NCBI RefSeq assembly: GCF_003143555.1
Contig: NZ_CP029347.1
Coordinates: 1,240,001-1,304,000 of the forward strand
Direction: 5' to 3'
Source: Saliniradius amylolyticus
GTDB taxonomy: Bacteria; Pseudomonadota; Gammaproteobacteria; Enterobacterales; Alteromonadaceae
Length of the DNA stretch: 64,000 bases
Shown: positions 8,484-17,262 of the stretch, in pieces
Layout: the number at the start of each line of letters is the position of its first letter
Position numbering within the stretch: the first letter of the stretch is position 1
Program-made: the position numbers and the translations under genes
Notes under the pieces: generated by a model
The model's input: only the letters and a program-made list of their open reading frames with translations
Databases searched by the model: none
What the model was told of the DNA's origin: nothing

Positions 8484-9671
8484 ATGCATACGTTTTGGGA
8501 GTGGTTGCTTTGGGGGAGCCTGGGCGTCGTCCTCTACACTTACTTGTTATATCCCATAGTGTTGGTGCTCAGTAGCAGCATCCTGCAAACTGGGAGAGAC
8601 ACCCGTTTTCTCTGGCAACGTTGCAATCGACGCCCAGGTAAACCAGACGCGTGGCCGCCAGTAACGGTGATTATTGCCGCCTACAATGAACAAAGCTGTA
8701 TTGTGGAGCGGATCCACAACCTGATGGCATTAGATTACCCGAGTGACCGGCTCACCATCCGAGTCGGGTCCGATGGCAGTACGGATGAGACCAATGCATT
8801 GTTGAGCAATCTCGATATTCCTAACCTCAGGTTACATCTGTTTGAACGTAACCGCGGAAAAAGTAGTGTATTAAATGACCTGGTGGCGGAATCTGAGGAT
8901 GACATTCTGGTGATGACCGATGCCAATACCCAATTCGAAGCCGATGCGCTTAAAACCCTTGTGCGACACTTCAATGATGCGGGCGTAGGAGCAGTGTGCG
9001 GGGAGTTACATTTATGGGATGCCGAGTCGGGTGATAATCAGGATGGACTTTACTGGCGATATGAGCAGATATTGAAGTTTCACGAATCACGCATGGGCGC
9101 TCTCCTTGGCGCTAACGGGGCCATTTACGCTATTCGTCGGTCGTTATACATCGACTTGCCAGTAAACACCATTATCGATGACTTTCGACTCGTTATGCAG
9201 GTAGCGAAAGCCGGCTATCGGCTTGTTTACGATCCCGAGGCCAGGGCTCAGGAAAAGGTGGCGCCCAGCGTTGTCGACGAGGCCCAACGCCGTGTACGCA
9301 TTGGCATGGGCAATTATCAGGCTTTATTTACCATGCCTTGGGCCTTGAGTCCCCGATATGGCTGGCGTTGGTTTTCCTACCTGAGTCATAAGGTGTGCCG
9401 CTGGTTTGTGCCACACTGCCTGGTGGTGGCTGCCCTAGCCAACACTTTCCTGATCGCCAGCCCTGGCTATCTTCTGCTATGGCTATTGCAGCTTGGTGTC
9501 TATGGTTTGGTATGGCAAGGCTGGAACCGACAGAAACAAGGAAAAAGGCTGGGTGGCTTACAGCGTTTATTGCTTTTTTTCGTATTGATGAATCTGGCCC
9601 TGCTTAAAGGCTTTTTGCGCTACATGAGCGGTGATGTTCAGGGCCATTGGAAGAGGACGGCGAGAGAATGA
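8484..9671 (+). CDS. GT2-family membrane glycosyltransferase
   Basis: A 395-residue processive-type GT2 protein. An N-terminal membrane helix (residues about 8-30) precedes a GT-A domain with VTVIIAAYNEQ, VGSDGSTDET and MTDANTQFE (donor-binding aspartates), an IDDFRL segment corresponding to the ED(D/F) acceptor region, and RRVRIGMGNYQAL in the QxxRW-like position, although the exact QxxRW is not present. Two or three C-terminal membrane helices follow (about 310-385). The likely role is transfer of a sugar to the lipid-linked acceptor or a growing chain. The last bases overlap the next gene as ATGA, so translation is coupled. Confidence 0.87.
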   Translation: MHTFWEWLLWGSLGVVLYTYLLYPIVLVLSSSILQTGRDTRFLWQRCNRRPGKPDAWPPVTVIIAAYNEQSCIVERIHNLMALDYPSDRLTIRVGSDGSTDETNALLSNLDIPNLRLHLFERNRGKSSVLNDLVAESEDDILVMTDANTQFEADALKTLVRHFNDAGVGAVCGELHLWDAESGDNQDGLYWRYEQILKFHESRMGALLGANGAIYAIRRSLYIDLPVNTIIDDFRLVMQVAKAGYRLVYDPEARAQEKVAPSVVDEAQRRVRIGMGNYQALFTMPWALSPRYGWRWFSYLSHKVCRWFVPHCLVVAALANTFLIASPGYLLLWLLQLGVYGLVWQGWNRQKQGKRLGGLQRLLLFFVLMNLALLKGFLRYMSGDVQGHWKRTARE

Positions 9672-10843
9672 TCTGGGCTGTAGTCATTGTTCTGCTGCTG
9701 GCAGCAGGCTTTTGGACAGTGCTGCGTAAAAAGCATATGCAAAACTGGTTCTGGGCGTATCTGAGACAGCGTTGGATGCCAGGGCGTTCCAAATGCCAAT
9801 CAGGGCCGGTTCATATAATGTTTAGTTTTGTGGATCACTTTGAGCCCCAGTGGGGCCGGGATATCAGCCTTGAGCAGGAGCGTCAGCGAGTGGACTTGTG
9901 GATGCGTCGTTATCCTGAACTGGTCAAGGGACATCAGGATGCCGATGGTCGGCCACCACAGCACACGTTTTTCTATCCCGAGGAAGAGTACCGCTTCGAG
10001 CATTTAGATAAGCTTGCCTGGTTATGCCAACAGGGGTTCGGTGAAATCGAGGTTCATCTGCACCACGACGACGATACGGCCGAGAACCTAAGGCAGACCC
10101 TGACCGACTTTGCCTCTCGTCTGCATGAGGCCCATGGTGCCCTAAGCCCGGATCCTGAAAGTGGCCAACTCATGTATGGCTTTATACATGGTAACTGGAC
10201 GTTGGATAACTCGGCTCCCGATGGCAGCCTGTGTGGGGTGAATAACGAACTCATCGTGTTACGGGAAACAGGCTGTTATGCCGACTTTACCTTTCCATCG
10301 GCACCTCACTGCACTCAGCCCAGCACCATCAATAGTATTTATTACGCCAAAGACGATCCCACTGCGCCTAAGTCCCATGACAAGGGCCGGGCGGTGACGT
10401 GCGGGGGAAAGGCATGGGGGGATTTGCTGTTGGTTAATGGCCCGCTAATGCTGAACTGGAAAGTCCGTAAAAAAGGCGTGTTTCCACAGATAGAAAATGC
10501 CGATATCCGAGCAGGGATGGAGCCCACACCCGAACGGGTGGATCTGTGGGTCAAAGCGAATGTGCATGTAACAGGTCAGCCTAATTGGCGTTTTATCAAG
10601 ATCCATACCCATGGCACACAGGAGAAAGACGCCGAGGTGCTCTTGGGTAAGCCGGCAGAGCAGATGTTTAGCTATCTGGAGTCGACTTATAACGACGGTC
10701 AGAATTATTGTCTGCACTACGTCAACTCCCGGGAAATGTACAATATCATTAAGGCAGCGGAAGCCGGCAAGTCGGGAAACCCGAATGATTACCGCGACTT
10801 TATCCTGCCCGCGCCGAGTTACAAGACGAGTCTGAAGCCATGA
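9668..10843 (+). CDS. Membrane-anchored deacetylase-like protein of the XrtA locus (function unknown)
   Basis: A protein of 391 residues with one N-terminal membrane helix (AVVIVLLLAAGFWTVL) and a large C-terminal domain, probably periplasmic. Histidine- and aspartate-rich motifs, FSFVDHFEP, EVHLHHDDDT and FIHGNWTLDNS, suggest a metal-dependent deacetylase-like (beta/alpha)7 fold, but the canonical NodB TFDDGP and HSxxH strings are absent, so catalysis cannot be claimed. The longest open frame starts at a TTG (9647); I prefer the ATG at 9668, which forms an ATGA overlap with the previous gene. The stop overlaps the next ATG in the same way, placing it firmly between a GT2 and a true NodB protein. 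It could instead be a non-enzymatic carbohydrate-binding relative. Confidence 0.7.
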   Translation: MIWAVVIVLLLAAGFWTVLRKKHMQNWFWAYLRQRWMPGRSKCQSGPVHIMFSFVDHFEPQWGRDISLEQERQRVDLWMRRYPELVKGHQDADGRPPQHTFFYPEEEYRFEHLDKLAWLCQQGFGEIEVHLHHDDDTAENLRQTLTDFASRLHEAHGALSPDPESGQLMYGFIHGNWTLDNSAPDGSLCGVNNELIVLRETGCYADFTFPSAPHCTQPSTINSIYYAKDDPTAPKSHDKGRAVTCGGKAWGDLLLVNGPLMLNWKVRKKGVFPQIENADIRAGMEPTPERVDLWVKANVHVTGQPNWRFIKIHTHGTQEKDAEVLLGKPAEQMFSYLESTYNDGQNYCLHYVNSREMYNIIKAAEAGKSGNPNDYRDFILPAPSYKTSLKP

Positions 10844-11820
10844 GCGTGTCATGGACCACCAGGCTGAACCGGCTCTGGCCTTGGACAGTTAATCAACTGA
10901 AACCAGGGGTATACTGCTTTAATTTTCATCGCATTGGTGACTGGCGTCAGACCGACTTTGACCCTTGTGTATTTTCCTGCTCTAAAACCAGCCTTGAACG
11001 GTATCTTCGTTACTTTAAACAAGAATTTGAGGTGATTGATTTGGTGCAGTTGATTGCAATGGCCGACAGCCATCAGCCGGTGGATAGGCCCCTTGCATTT
11101 GTCAGCTTTGATGATGGTTACATGGACAATTACGAGCTGGCCTTTCCGGTGCTAAGGGAATTGAATATACCGGCAACGTTTTTTATCGCGACAGGTTTGG
11201 TGGATTCTGATGAACTGGCCTGGTGGGATGAAATTGCCTGGATGGTGCGGCGGTTTAACGACCACAAGTTAATGCTTCCCGCATGGAGCGAGCCTGTGAC
11301 GCTGAAGGGCGATTGTCGTCAGGATATCCGAGCGGTACTGGCGCGAATAAAATCCAGTCCGCAGTCTGTCTCTGAGCAGTTGCAGCAATTACGGGAGGCC
11401 ACGGGGCTGAATATCGACGCGGGTAGCTATGCCAGTCAGTTTATGAACTGGTCACAACTTCAGGAAATGGTCGATGGCGGCATGACTATCGGCGCGCACT
11501 CCCATACTCATCGAATCTTTACGGAATTGGATGAGCAGCAACTGAGTTTTGAATTGCAGCACAGCAAGGCATTGTTGCAACAGCACCTTGGTATACAGGT
11601 TGAGGCCTTGTCTTATCCGGTGGGCGGTGGTCGCAGTTTTAACCAGACCATGTTTTCCATGATTCGGAGCTTTGGCTACCGGGTGGCGTTCTCTTTTAAC
11701 GCTGGAGTTAACACTCAACTTGATTCACAGCGCTTCCAGCTTTGTCGTATTCCGGTAGACAGAGAGTTCGACCATCGCGCTATGCAAAAGCGTTGCCGAA
11801 AGCTGAGTTCCAATTGCTGA
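10840..11820 (+). CDS. XrtA-type polysaccharide deacetylase (NodB domain)
   Basis: A 326-residue protein with a NodB domain: FVSFDDGYMDN near residues 88-98 (Asp pair), AHSHTHRIF near 219-227 (metal histidines) and SYPVGG downstream. The domain carries an insertion around residues 125-190, as in the larger deacetylases of exosortase loci. It would deacetylate the exopolysaccharide or an intermediate. There is no clear signal peptide. It is translationally coupled to the preceding deacetylase-like gene through a 4-base overlap. After its stop lies a weak stem-loop at 11832-11849 without a T-run, so transcription may continue into the large gene at 11871. Confidence 0.87.
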   Translation: MSVSWTTRLNRLWPWTVNQLKPGVYCFNFHRIGDWRQTDFDPCVFSCSKTSLERYLRYFKQEFEVIDLVQLIAMADSHQPVDRPLAFVSFDDGYMDNYELAFPVLRELNIPATFFIATGLVDSDELAWWDEIAWMVRRFNDHKLMLPAWSEPVTLKGDCRQDIRAVLARIKSSPQSVSEQLQQLREATGLNIDAGSYASQFMNWSQLQEMVDGGMTIGAHSHTHRIFTELDEQQLSFELQHSKALLQQHLGIQVEALSYPVGGGRSFNQTMFSMIRSFGYRVAFSFNAGVNTQLDSQRFQLCRIPVDREFDHRAMQKRCRKLSSNC

Positions 11821-11870
11821 ATAGCCCGCCACTGCTAAACTTTTAGCAGAATTTCCTTTCCGGAAAGCTC

Positions 11871-14800
11871 ATGTGGTCTAACCATTTTTGTTGCCTGCGG
11901 CTGATAGTGGTCAATTCTTTTTTGCTTGTGCTTTTGTCACTAGGTGCCAGTGCTGGTGGCTCTGGTGCGCTCATCTGGCAGCAGGATTTTGATCAGGGAA
12001 CGGAGGGCCTGAGTGCCTTGCCGGAGAACTGGCAGAATCTGGACTCGCATCTTCAAATTGAGCGTTTATCAGGCTGGGACGAGAGCATCTATAAGGTTTT
12101 AGGAGAGCAGAGTTATCCCGCCAAAAGTTCCATAACTATTAGTATTGAATTCAGTGCACAGCAGTGGTTTGAACGGGGACAATTTGGTTTCGGTATACAA
12201 AGTCAGCACAGTGATGATTATTACTATGTGTATGCGGATAACGGATATTTTTACGCGGGCACGAACAACCAATATGGCTATCTGTCTCGTTTCGAATTGG
12301 GACCGGCTGAGCTGAATACTGGCTACCTTTGGCGCGTGCATTTGTCTGAACAAGGCGGCGAAATTCAGGTGTCTAAGCTTACCCAGCCAGAGCAAACGTT
12401 GTACTGGCACGAGTTGGAGACACGAGACTGGCAGCAGGTTCGTCCCTTGCTGTTCACTCGGGATCGGGGGCTTGAGGCCCAAGCGGATAACCTGTTGGTA
12501 AGCGCTACAGCGCCTTTGTCACCGGGTAGTCTTTCGGGAGACGTGATTCTGACGATCCATAATCACGGCAGCGGACAGGTCCTTGTAAATCGGGGGACCT
12601 GGCGTTGCGCTCAGAGCTGTGATTTTACTGTTCCCCAGTCAGAGCCTGTGACGCTGAAGCCGGTTGCCGAACCAGGGTGGCAGTTTGCTGGTTGGGATGG
12701 TGCTTGTCGCGGGCAAGGAGACGAATGTCAGCTAGCCATGAGCAGCGCTAAACACACCCGGGCGCTTTGGGCTCCGGCAGCTGACAGGCTGCACACTTAT
12801 GTGAAGTTGCAGGTCGATTCAGCTGTCACTGCCGGAGATAAGGAGCTGGTTGTGTTTGGTTTGCCGCTGGCCAGTGGTGTGATCCAGTCAACTGAACAAA
12901 TTCAAATTTTTCAGGGAGATCAACCTATAGAGAGTCACGTCGAGGCCGGAATGATGTGGCACTGGCGAGATGGGTCGGTTCGCTCAGCGACCGTCCAGCT
13001 GCCGGAGCTGGATCTGACTCAGGGAGATGTTTGGCTCACGGTTACTGATGGTGGTCAAGGCCAGACAATACCCGAACCATTGCCTTATCATCAGTCTTTA
13101 AGCCACGCGGGGACCGACAAAGAGCACTTGCCTTTCCCGCGTATTCTAGTAACGCACGACCCTTATTACTTAAGTCAAAGCGGTATCGTCCCTCCTTTTC
13201 GGCCAGTAACCGACGAGAGTCCTGCTATGGCCGAGTATTTAGAGACTCAGTTCGAACACTGGGCCGGATCGCTTAATTTCACCAGCTCCAGTAATGCGAA
13301 CTGGCTGTTTGACCGAGCTTCCGCATTGTTTAAGGCTTACATGGTGACCGGAGACGCGCGATATCTTAAAGAAGCCTATCTGAGCAAGCAGTTTTACTTT
13401 AACTATGTTCGCAGTGACGATGTGCCCCCGCGTCCAGAGGGAGGAAGGGGCTGCTGGACATACAAGTCCACCGCCTGCGCGGATGGAAAGTACATTGCCC
13501 CTCAGCAAGCGAAGCTGGCTTGGGCCTTAACCGGAGACAGCACCCAGTGGGATGAGTCGCTGCTGGTGGATATGGCACTTCAGGCGGATAAAGGCTGGAA
13601 TCAGCATCCTAGTCGAGACCCGTACGACAGTGAAAGTGAAGGCTTCACTGAGCGGGGAGCGGGCTTGGTAGGGCTGGCTGAATTGAATGTCTTTGAAATG
13701 ACCGCGAATGAGGGGGTATTAGCACATTTAAATGAGCGCATTGAGTCGCTAAAAGACATGCAGCAAGCCCCCAAGCAGTGGGATAAAGATAATGATTGGC
13801 TGCCTATGCCGGGGTATTTTCGGCATTCTTACCGTGTCCATGAGGGTATGCCTTATCCGGGAGACGGAATGAGCGATGACCGAGCTGGCTCGCCCTGGAT
13901 GAGTGAAAATATTGCCGATTTCCTTTGGCAGGCGTATTGGCTGCTTGACCACTCGGATGTACCAGAAATGCTGAGACGCCTGGCGAACGCGGTGGAACAA
14001 TACGGGTTCACCTCAAGCTTTGATGCTGAATCTGAGAGTTTTATTACTAAGCCCGGCTTTACCGAAGCACGCACCCGCTCATGTAATACAAGAGCTAAGA
14101 GCACGGCTATGCTGTATTTTATGAGTGACCTGGCATCAGTGGAACAACAAAGCTCTGAAAGTTGGCACCGCTGGTATACGGACACCCACAATATTGAAAC
14201 GCTGCTGACGCTGTCCGCCGGCGTTTATTTTGAGTCGTCTGTCTCTGCCCGTCAGCGATTGCTGGCCCGTTTGGAGGCGCTTTATGAGGGTTGGGTGAAC
14301 CCTCAGTGCGCAAAGCTTAGTATGGTGCCAAGGTTATGGAACTGGCAACATCGATCCAATAGTGTGCAAACCTATGCCTGGGTCCTCGATGAGCTGAATA
14401 AAGCCGTTGAACTTAGCGTATCTGACGGAGGACGGATCGCTGGTGACCGTGAGTGTGCTGACCGCTGTCGCTTAAGGGTTGATCCAGAGGATGTGATAAA
14501 CCTTACCGCTAAGCCGGACACTGGCTTTGAGTTTGTGGCCTGGAGCGGTTTGTGTCGGGGGCAAAGCGACTGCCAGTTAACACGCTCCCGATTAGAAGCG
14601 CGTAATAATGCTGTAGAGGCTCACTTTCGCAAGCGCTACCCGGATAAAAATCAGCCCATTTTTTTTCAGCACCGACCTGAGGCGCTAGAGGGGCAATGTC
14701 GGCCGGACAATAGCTTTGGCGTTCACCTGGCCGACTTTAACGGGGACGGTCACCCGGATAAACTGGCATTGGATCATCAGCACCTGCGTAAGTACGGCAA

Positions 14801-16127
14801 GGAGATTGGGCGTCATTGTCTTTGGTTAAATAATGGCGCCGGACGGTTTGAGTTGGATACTGTTGCCAGTGAGCATCTATCCGGGGCGGATGATATCGCC
14901 TGCACCTGGAGTGCGCAGATCAGCGACTTTAACGGCGACGACAAGGCGGACTTCTGGTGCCGGGGGACTGAGGCCGGTTCGGATTTTTTTGAAAATCATT
15001 CGGCTAAAGGCGCTGAGACCCTTGTTTTTGAACATCAGAAGGCCTGGCGAGCCGAGGCGGATACGCCCTACGCGCAAGGCTATAAAGATCGATTTAGTTT
15101 TGCGGACTTTAATGGTGATGGAGTGCTTGATCGTATCAATCGACAAGGGCGTATTCGATCACTGGACGACGGGCGGTTATTGTTCGATACCCAAGTAAAA
15201 GAACCTGTCTGGGCCGACTTCAATCAGGACGGTTGGCCGGATCTATGGAGCCTGGCTGATAAGAAACTGCTGCTCAATGATCAGGGCCAAGGCTTTACCA
15301 TCGGCCAGTATCAGCCGGCATTTGATATTTGTGACTACAGTGGTGGCATCTTCCATCTCGATTATGACAAAGATGGTGCCTTGGATCTGTTTTGTGTGAC
15401 CGCCAGCGATGAGCCGCAATCGGATTTTCATGTCCTGCTTAATCAACCCGATGGTTATCACGCTCGGGCTCTCAGCGCTGAGGATCTTTACCCGGACACT
15501 TACGCCAGTGTAGCTCTTACGAAGGGCACACTGGTGTTTGAAGATATGGATAATAACGGCTACGCAGACTTAGTGACTATCGGGCCCGGCCAGAAGCTTC
15601 GCTTATTGATGCAAGACTCTCAGGGAGACTTCAACATGCGCTCAGGGGCGGCGGTTTTGTCAACCCCGGAAGTGCCTCTCGTATGGTATCTGGCGGCCGA
15701 TGATATCGATCAGGATGGGCTACTGGATCTTGCGATCAGCGCTAAAAATGCTGAGCGTTCCAGCGCCTGGGTGTATACAAATGAATCCTCTGTTAAGAAT
15801 CACTCTCTGCGTCTGAGCCTCAATGGCAAAGCGATGGGTAAAGGTCAGAATATAGACGGGATCGGCAGTCGGGTGCTGGTGTATAAAGCGGGAACTGATC
15901 AGTTGTTAGCGCATCGTCTGATAGCTCCGGACTATCGCCATACTGGACCTGCACGTGGCCTTCACATTGGCCTGGGGAAAAACGAACGAGTGGATATTCA
16001 AGTCGTCTGGCCGAATGCTTGGCCAGCCAGTCAGCGTTTCGAAAATATACAGGTTGACCAGCATTATCAGATTGTATTTTACCCTGAGGGCTCGGATAGC
16101 ATAAAAGCCCGGGCGATGGAGCGGTAA
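11871..16127 (+). CDS. Secreted 1418-residue multidomain protein: lyase-like core plus FG-GAP propeller and ASPIC/UnbV domain
   Basis: An N-terminal signal peptide (to about residue 28) leads into a jelly-roll-like domain (30-220), then an InlB-like or bacterial-repeat module with GWQFAGWDGACRG (about 236-300). A beta domain follows (310-410), then a helical region (430-860) rich in Trp, Tyr and His that looks like an alpha/alpha toroid of the kind used by polysaccharide lyases, then a second repeat module with GFEFVAWSGLCRG (880-940). Seven calcium-binding FG-GAP motifs come next (DFNGDGHPD, DFNGDDKAD, DFNGDGVLD, DFNQDGWPD, DYDKDGALD, DMDNNGYAD, DIDQDGLLD; 950-1300). An ASPIC/UnbV-like C-terminus ends the chain. 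There is no PEP-CTERM tail. The order suggests a secreted protein that binds or cleaves polysaccharide. The helical-lyase assignment is inference from composition and layout only. Confidence 0.75.
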   Translation: MWSNHFCCLRLIVVNSFLLVLLSLGASAGGSGALIWQQDFDQGTEGLSALPENWQNLDSHLQIERLSGWDESIYKVLGEQSYPAKSSITISIEFSAQQWFERGQFGFGIQSQHSDDYYYVYADNGYFYAGTNNQYGYLSRFELGPAELNTGYLWRVHLSEQGGEIQVSKLTQPEQTLYWHELETRDWQQVRPLLFTRDRGLEAQADNLLVSATAPLSPGSLSGDVILTIHNHGSGQVLVNRGTWRCAQSCDFTVPQSEPVTLKPVAEPGWQFAGWDGACRGQGDECQLAMSSAKHTRALWAPAADRLHTYVKLQVDSAVTAGDKELVVFGLPLASGVIQSTEQIQIFQGDQPIESHVEAGMMWHWRDGSVRSATVQLPELDLTQGDVWLTVTDGGQGQTIPEPLPYHQSLSHAGTDKEHLPFPRILVTHDPYYLSQSGIVPPFRPVTDESPAMAEYLETQFEHWAGSLNFTSSSNANWLFDRASALFKAYMVTGDARYLKEAYLSKQFYFNYVRSDDVPPRPEGGRGCWTYKSTACADGKYIAPQQAKLAWALTGDSTQWDESLLVDMALQADKGWNQHPSRDPYDSESEGFTERGAGLVGLAELNVFEMTANEGVLAHLNERIESLKDMQQAPKQWDKDNDWLPMPGYFRHSYRVHEGMPYPGDGMSDDRAGSPWMSENIADFLWQAYWLLDHSDVPEMLRRLANAVEQYGFTSSFDAESESFITKPGFTEARTRSCNTRAKSTAMLYFMSDLASVEQQSSESWHRWYTDTHNIETLLTLSAGVYFESSVSARQRLLARLEALYEGWVNPQCAKLSMVPRLWNWQHRSNSVQTYAWVLDELNKAVELSVSDGGRIAGDRECADRCRLRVDPEDVINLTAKPDTGFEFVAWSGLCRGQSDCQLTRSRLEARNNAVEAHFRKRYPDKNQPIFFQHRPEALEGQCRPDNSFGVHLADFNGDGHPDKLALDHQHLRKYGKEIGRHCLWLNNGAGRFELDTVASEHLSGADDIACTWSAQISDFNGDDKADFWCRGTEAGSDFFENHSAKGAETLVFEHQKAWRAEADTPYAQGYKDRFSFADFNGDGVLDRINRQGRIRSLDDGRLLFDTQVKEPVWADFNQDGWPDLWSLADKKLLLNDQGQGFTIGQYQPAFDICDYSGGIFHLDYDKDGALDLFCVTASDEPQSDFHVLLNQPDGYHARALSAEDLYPDTYASVALTKGTLVFEDMDNNGYADLVTIGPGQKLRLLMQDSQGDFNMRSGAAVLSTPEVPLVWYLAADDIDQDGLLDLAISAKNAERSSAWVYTNESSVKNHSLRLSLNGKAMGKGQNIDGIGSRVLVYKAGTDQLLAHRLIAPDYRHTGPARGLHIGLGKNERVDIQVVWPNAWPASQRFENIQVDQHYQIVFYPEGSDSIKARAMER

Positions 16128-16131
16128 GTGA

Positions 16132-17262
16132 ATGAGAATATCAGCAGTAGAAGTGGTTGAGCGAAACGGCAAGGAACGTCTGACAGGCCTTTGTGGTGAC
16201 TTTGAACTCTGGTTCGAGTTTCCCAAGGGCTATGGCTTGCGTCCCAGAGCGGATGCTTTTGTGGTGGCCGCGATGCTACCGGCAATGCAGTTGGGTCAGG
16301 ATATACGGCTTCCTGACGATCTTCCGGTTTGTCCGATATTACTGGAAAACCTTAAGCAGGTTCAGGACATTTTTTTGAGTTGGTCTGAGTCTCTGAATTT
16401 ATCCCTAAAACCAATTGCCGTTACGGGCGGGGATTACCAATCGGCGCCACCGGCGAAAAAGCGAGTGGCGTTTTTTTCCGGCGGGGTGGATGGCACCCAC
16501 ACCTACCTGAAACAGCGAGCGCATTTAGATGAGACGCTCTTTGCCAAGGGAATAGATATTCAACTGGATAATGACCCCTTGTATCAGCAGGCTCTTGAAC
16601 GCAATACTGCCTATCTGGCGCGTGACGAAATGCCGATGCGCGCTATTGCCACCAATGTGCGTTACTTAGGCTATCACCACAATATCGGCTGGAATCGCTG
16701 GAATGGGGCAGGTTTGGCCAGTATTGCCCTGGCAGGAGGGGTGGCGCGCTGTTATATCGCCTCGGGCAGCAGTTATGCCGAGATGAAAATAGAAGGTACG
16801 TCTTTTGTAACCGACCCGCTCTGGAGTAGTCGACAGACAAAGATTATTCATGACGGAGCTGAACATACCCGGCTGCAAAAGTTGGCTTTGATCGCCAGGG
16901 ATCCTGATGCCGTCAAACTATTAAGGGTTTGTTGGCATGACAAAACATACAACTGTGGTGAATGCGAAAAGTGTCTGCGAACCATGGCTGCGCTCGATGT
17001 ACTGGGCATACACAGTGACGCTTTCCCGCCTATGACCACACAAGCCATAAACCGTATTCGGCGTCTTAGACTCTATGAACAGTCGCAGGTCGCCAACTGG
17101 CAGGAGCTTTATGACAAGCTAAAGAGAGCAAAGCAGGATGAACTCAGCGTCGCCATTGGTCGAGCACTAAAAAATTACTACTGGCGTTTATGGTTAAGGC
17201 AACTGGATTTCTTAGTGTTGCGTGGCCATTTTCGCCGTTTGAAGTTGCGACTGGCCAAGTAA
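16132..17262 (+). CDS. PP-loop ATPase-like protein resembling QueC, function unknown
   Basis: A 376-residue soluble protein. A PP-loop-like motif FFSGGVDGTHTYL lies near residues 112-124; the usual SGGxDS serine is Gly here. Near residues 266-283 a cysteine cluster C-x7-C-x2-C-x2-C (ending NCGECEKCLRT) matches the zinc-binding arrangement of 7-cyano-7-deazaguanine synthase (QueC). Between them are WNGAGLASIALA, ASGSSYAEM and SFVTDPLWSS, which look like substrate- and ATP-site segments. No other queuosine gene is nearby, so an ATP-dependent amidation or adenylation role in polysaccharide decoration is more likely than tRNA modification; this is inference. The gene starts four bases after the large FG-GAP gene, and its 3' end overlaps the convergent xrtA gene by 51 bases. 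Confidence 0.7.
   Translation: MRISAVEVVERNGKERLTGLCGDFELWFEFPKGYGLRPRADAFVVAAMLPAMQLGQDIRLPDDLPVCPILLENLKQVQDIFLSWSESLNLSLKPIAVTGGDYQSAPPAKKRVAFFSGGVDGTHTYLKQRAHLDETLFAKGIDIQLDNDPLYQQALERNTAYLARDEMPMRAIATNVRYLGYHHNIGWNRWNGAGLASIALAGGVARCYIASGSSYAEMKIEGTSFVTDPLWSSRQTKIIHDGAEHTRLQKLALIARDPDAVKLLRVCWHDKTYNCGECEKCLRTMAALDVLGIHSDAFPPMTTQAINRIRRLRLYEQSQVANWQELYDKLKRAKQDELSVAIGRALKNYYWRLWLRQLDFLVLRGHFRRLKLRLAK

Noticed and set aside
11832-11849. Stem-loop CTGCTAAA/TTTAGCAG as a terminator before the large secreted gene
   Set aside because: It is AT-rich with a two-base loop and no T-run, so termination is unlikely.
16000-16127. Possible PEP-CTERM or other sorting tail on the large FG-GAP protein
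   Set aside because: The C-terminus lacks the PEP motif, a hydrophobic helix and an arginine cluster.
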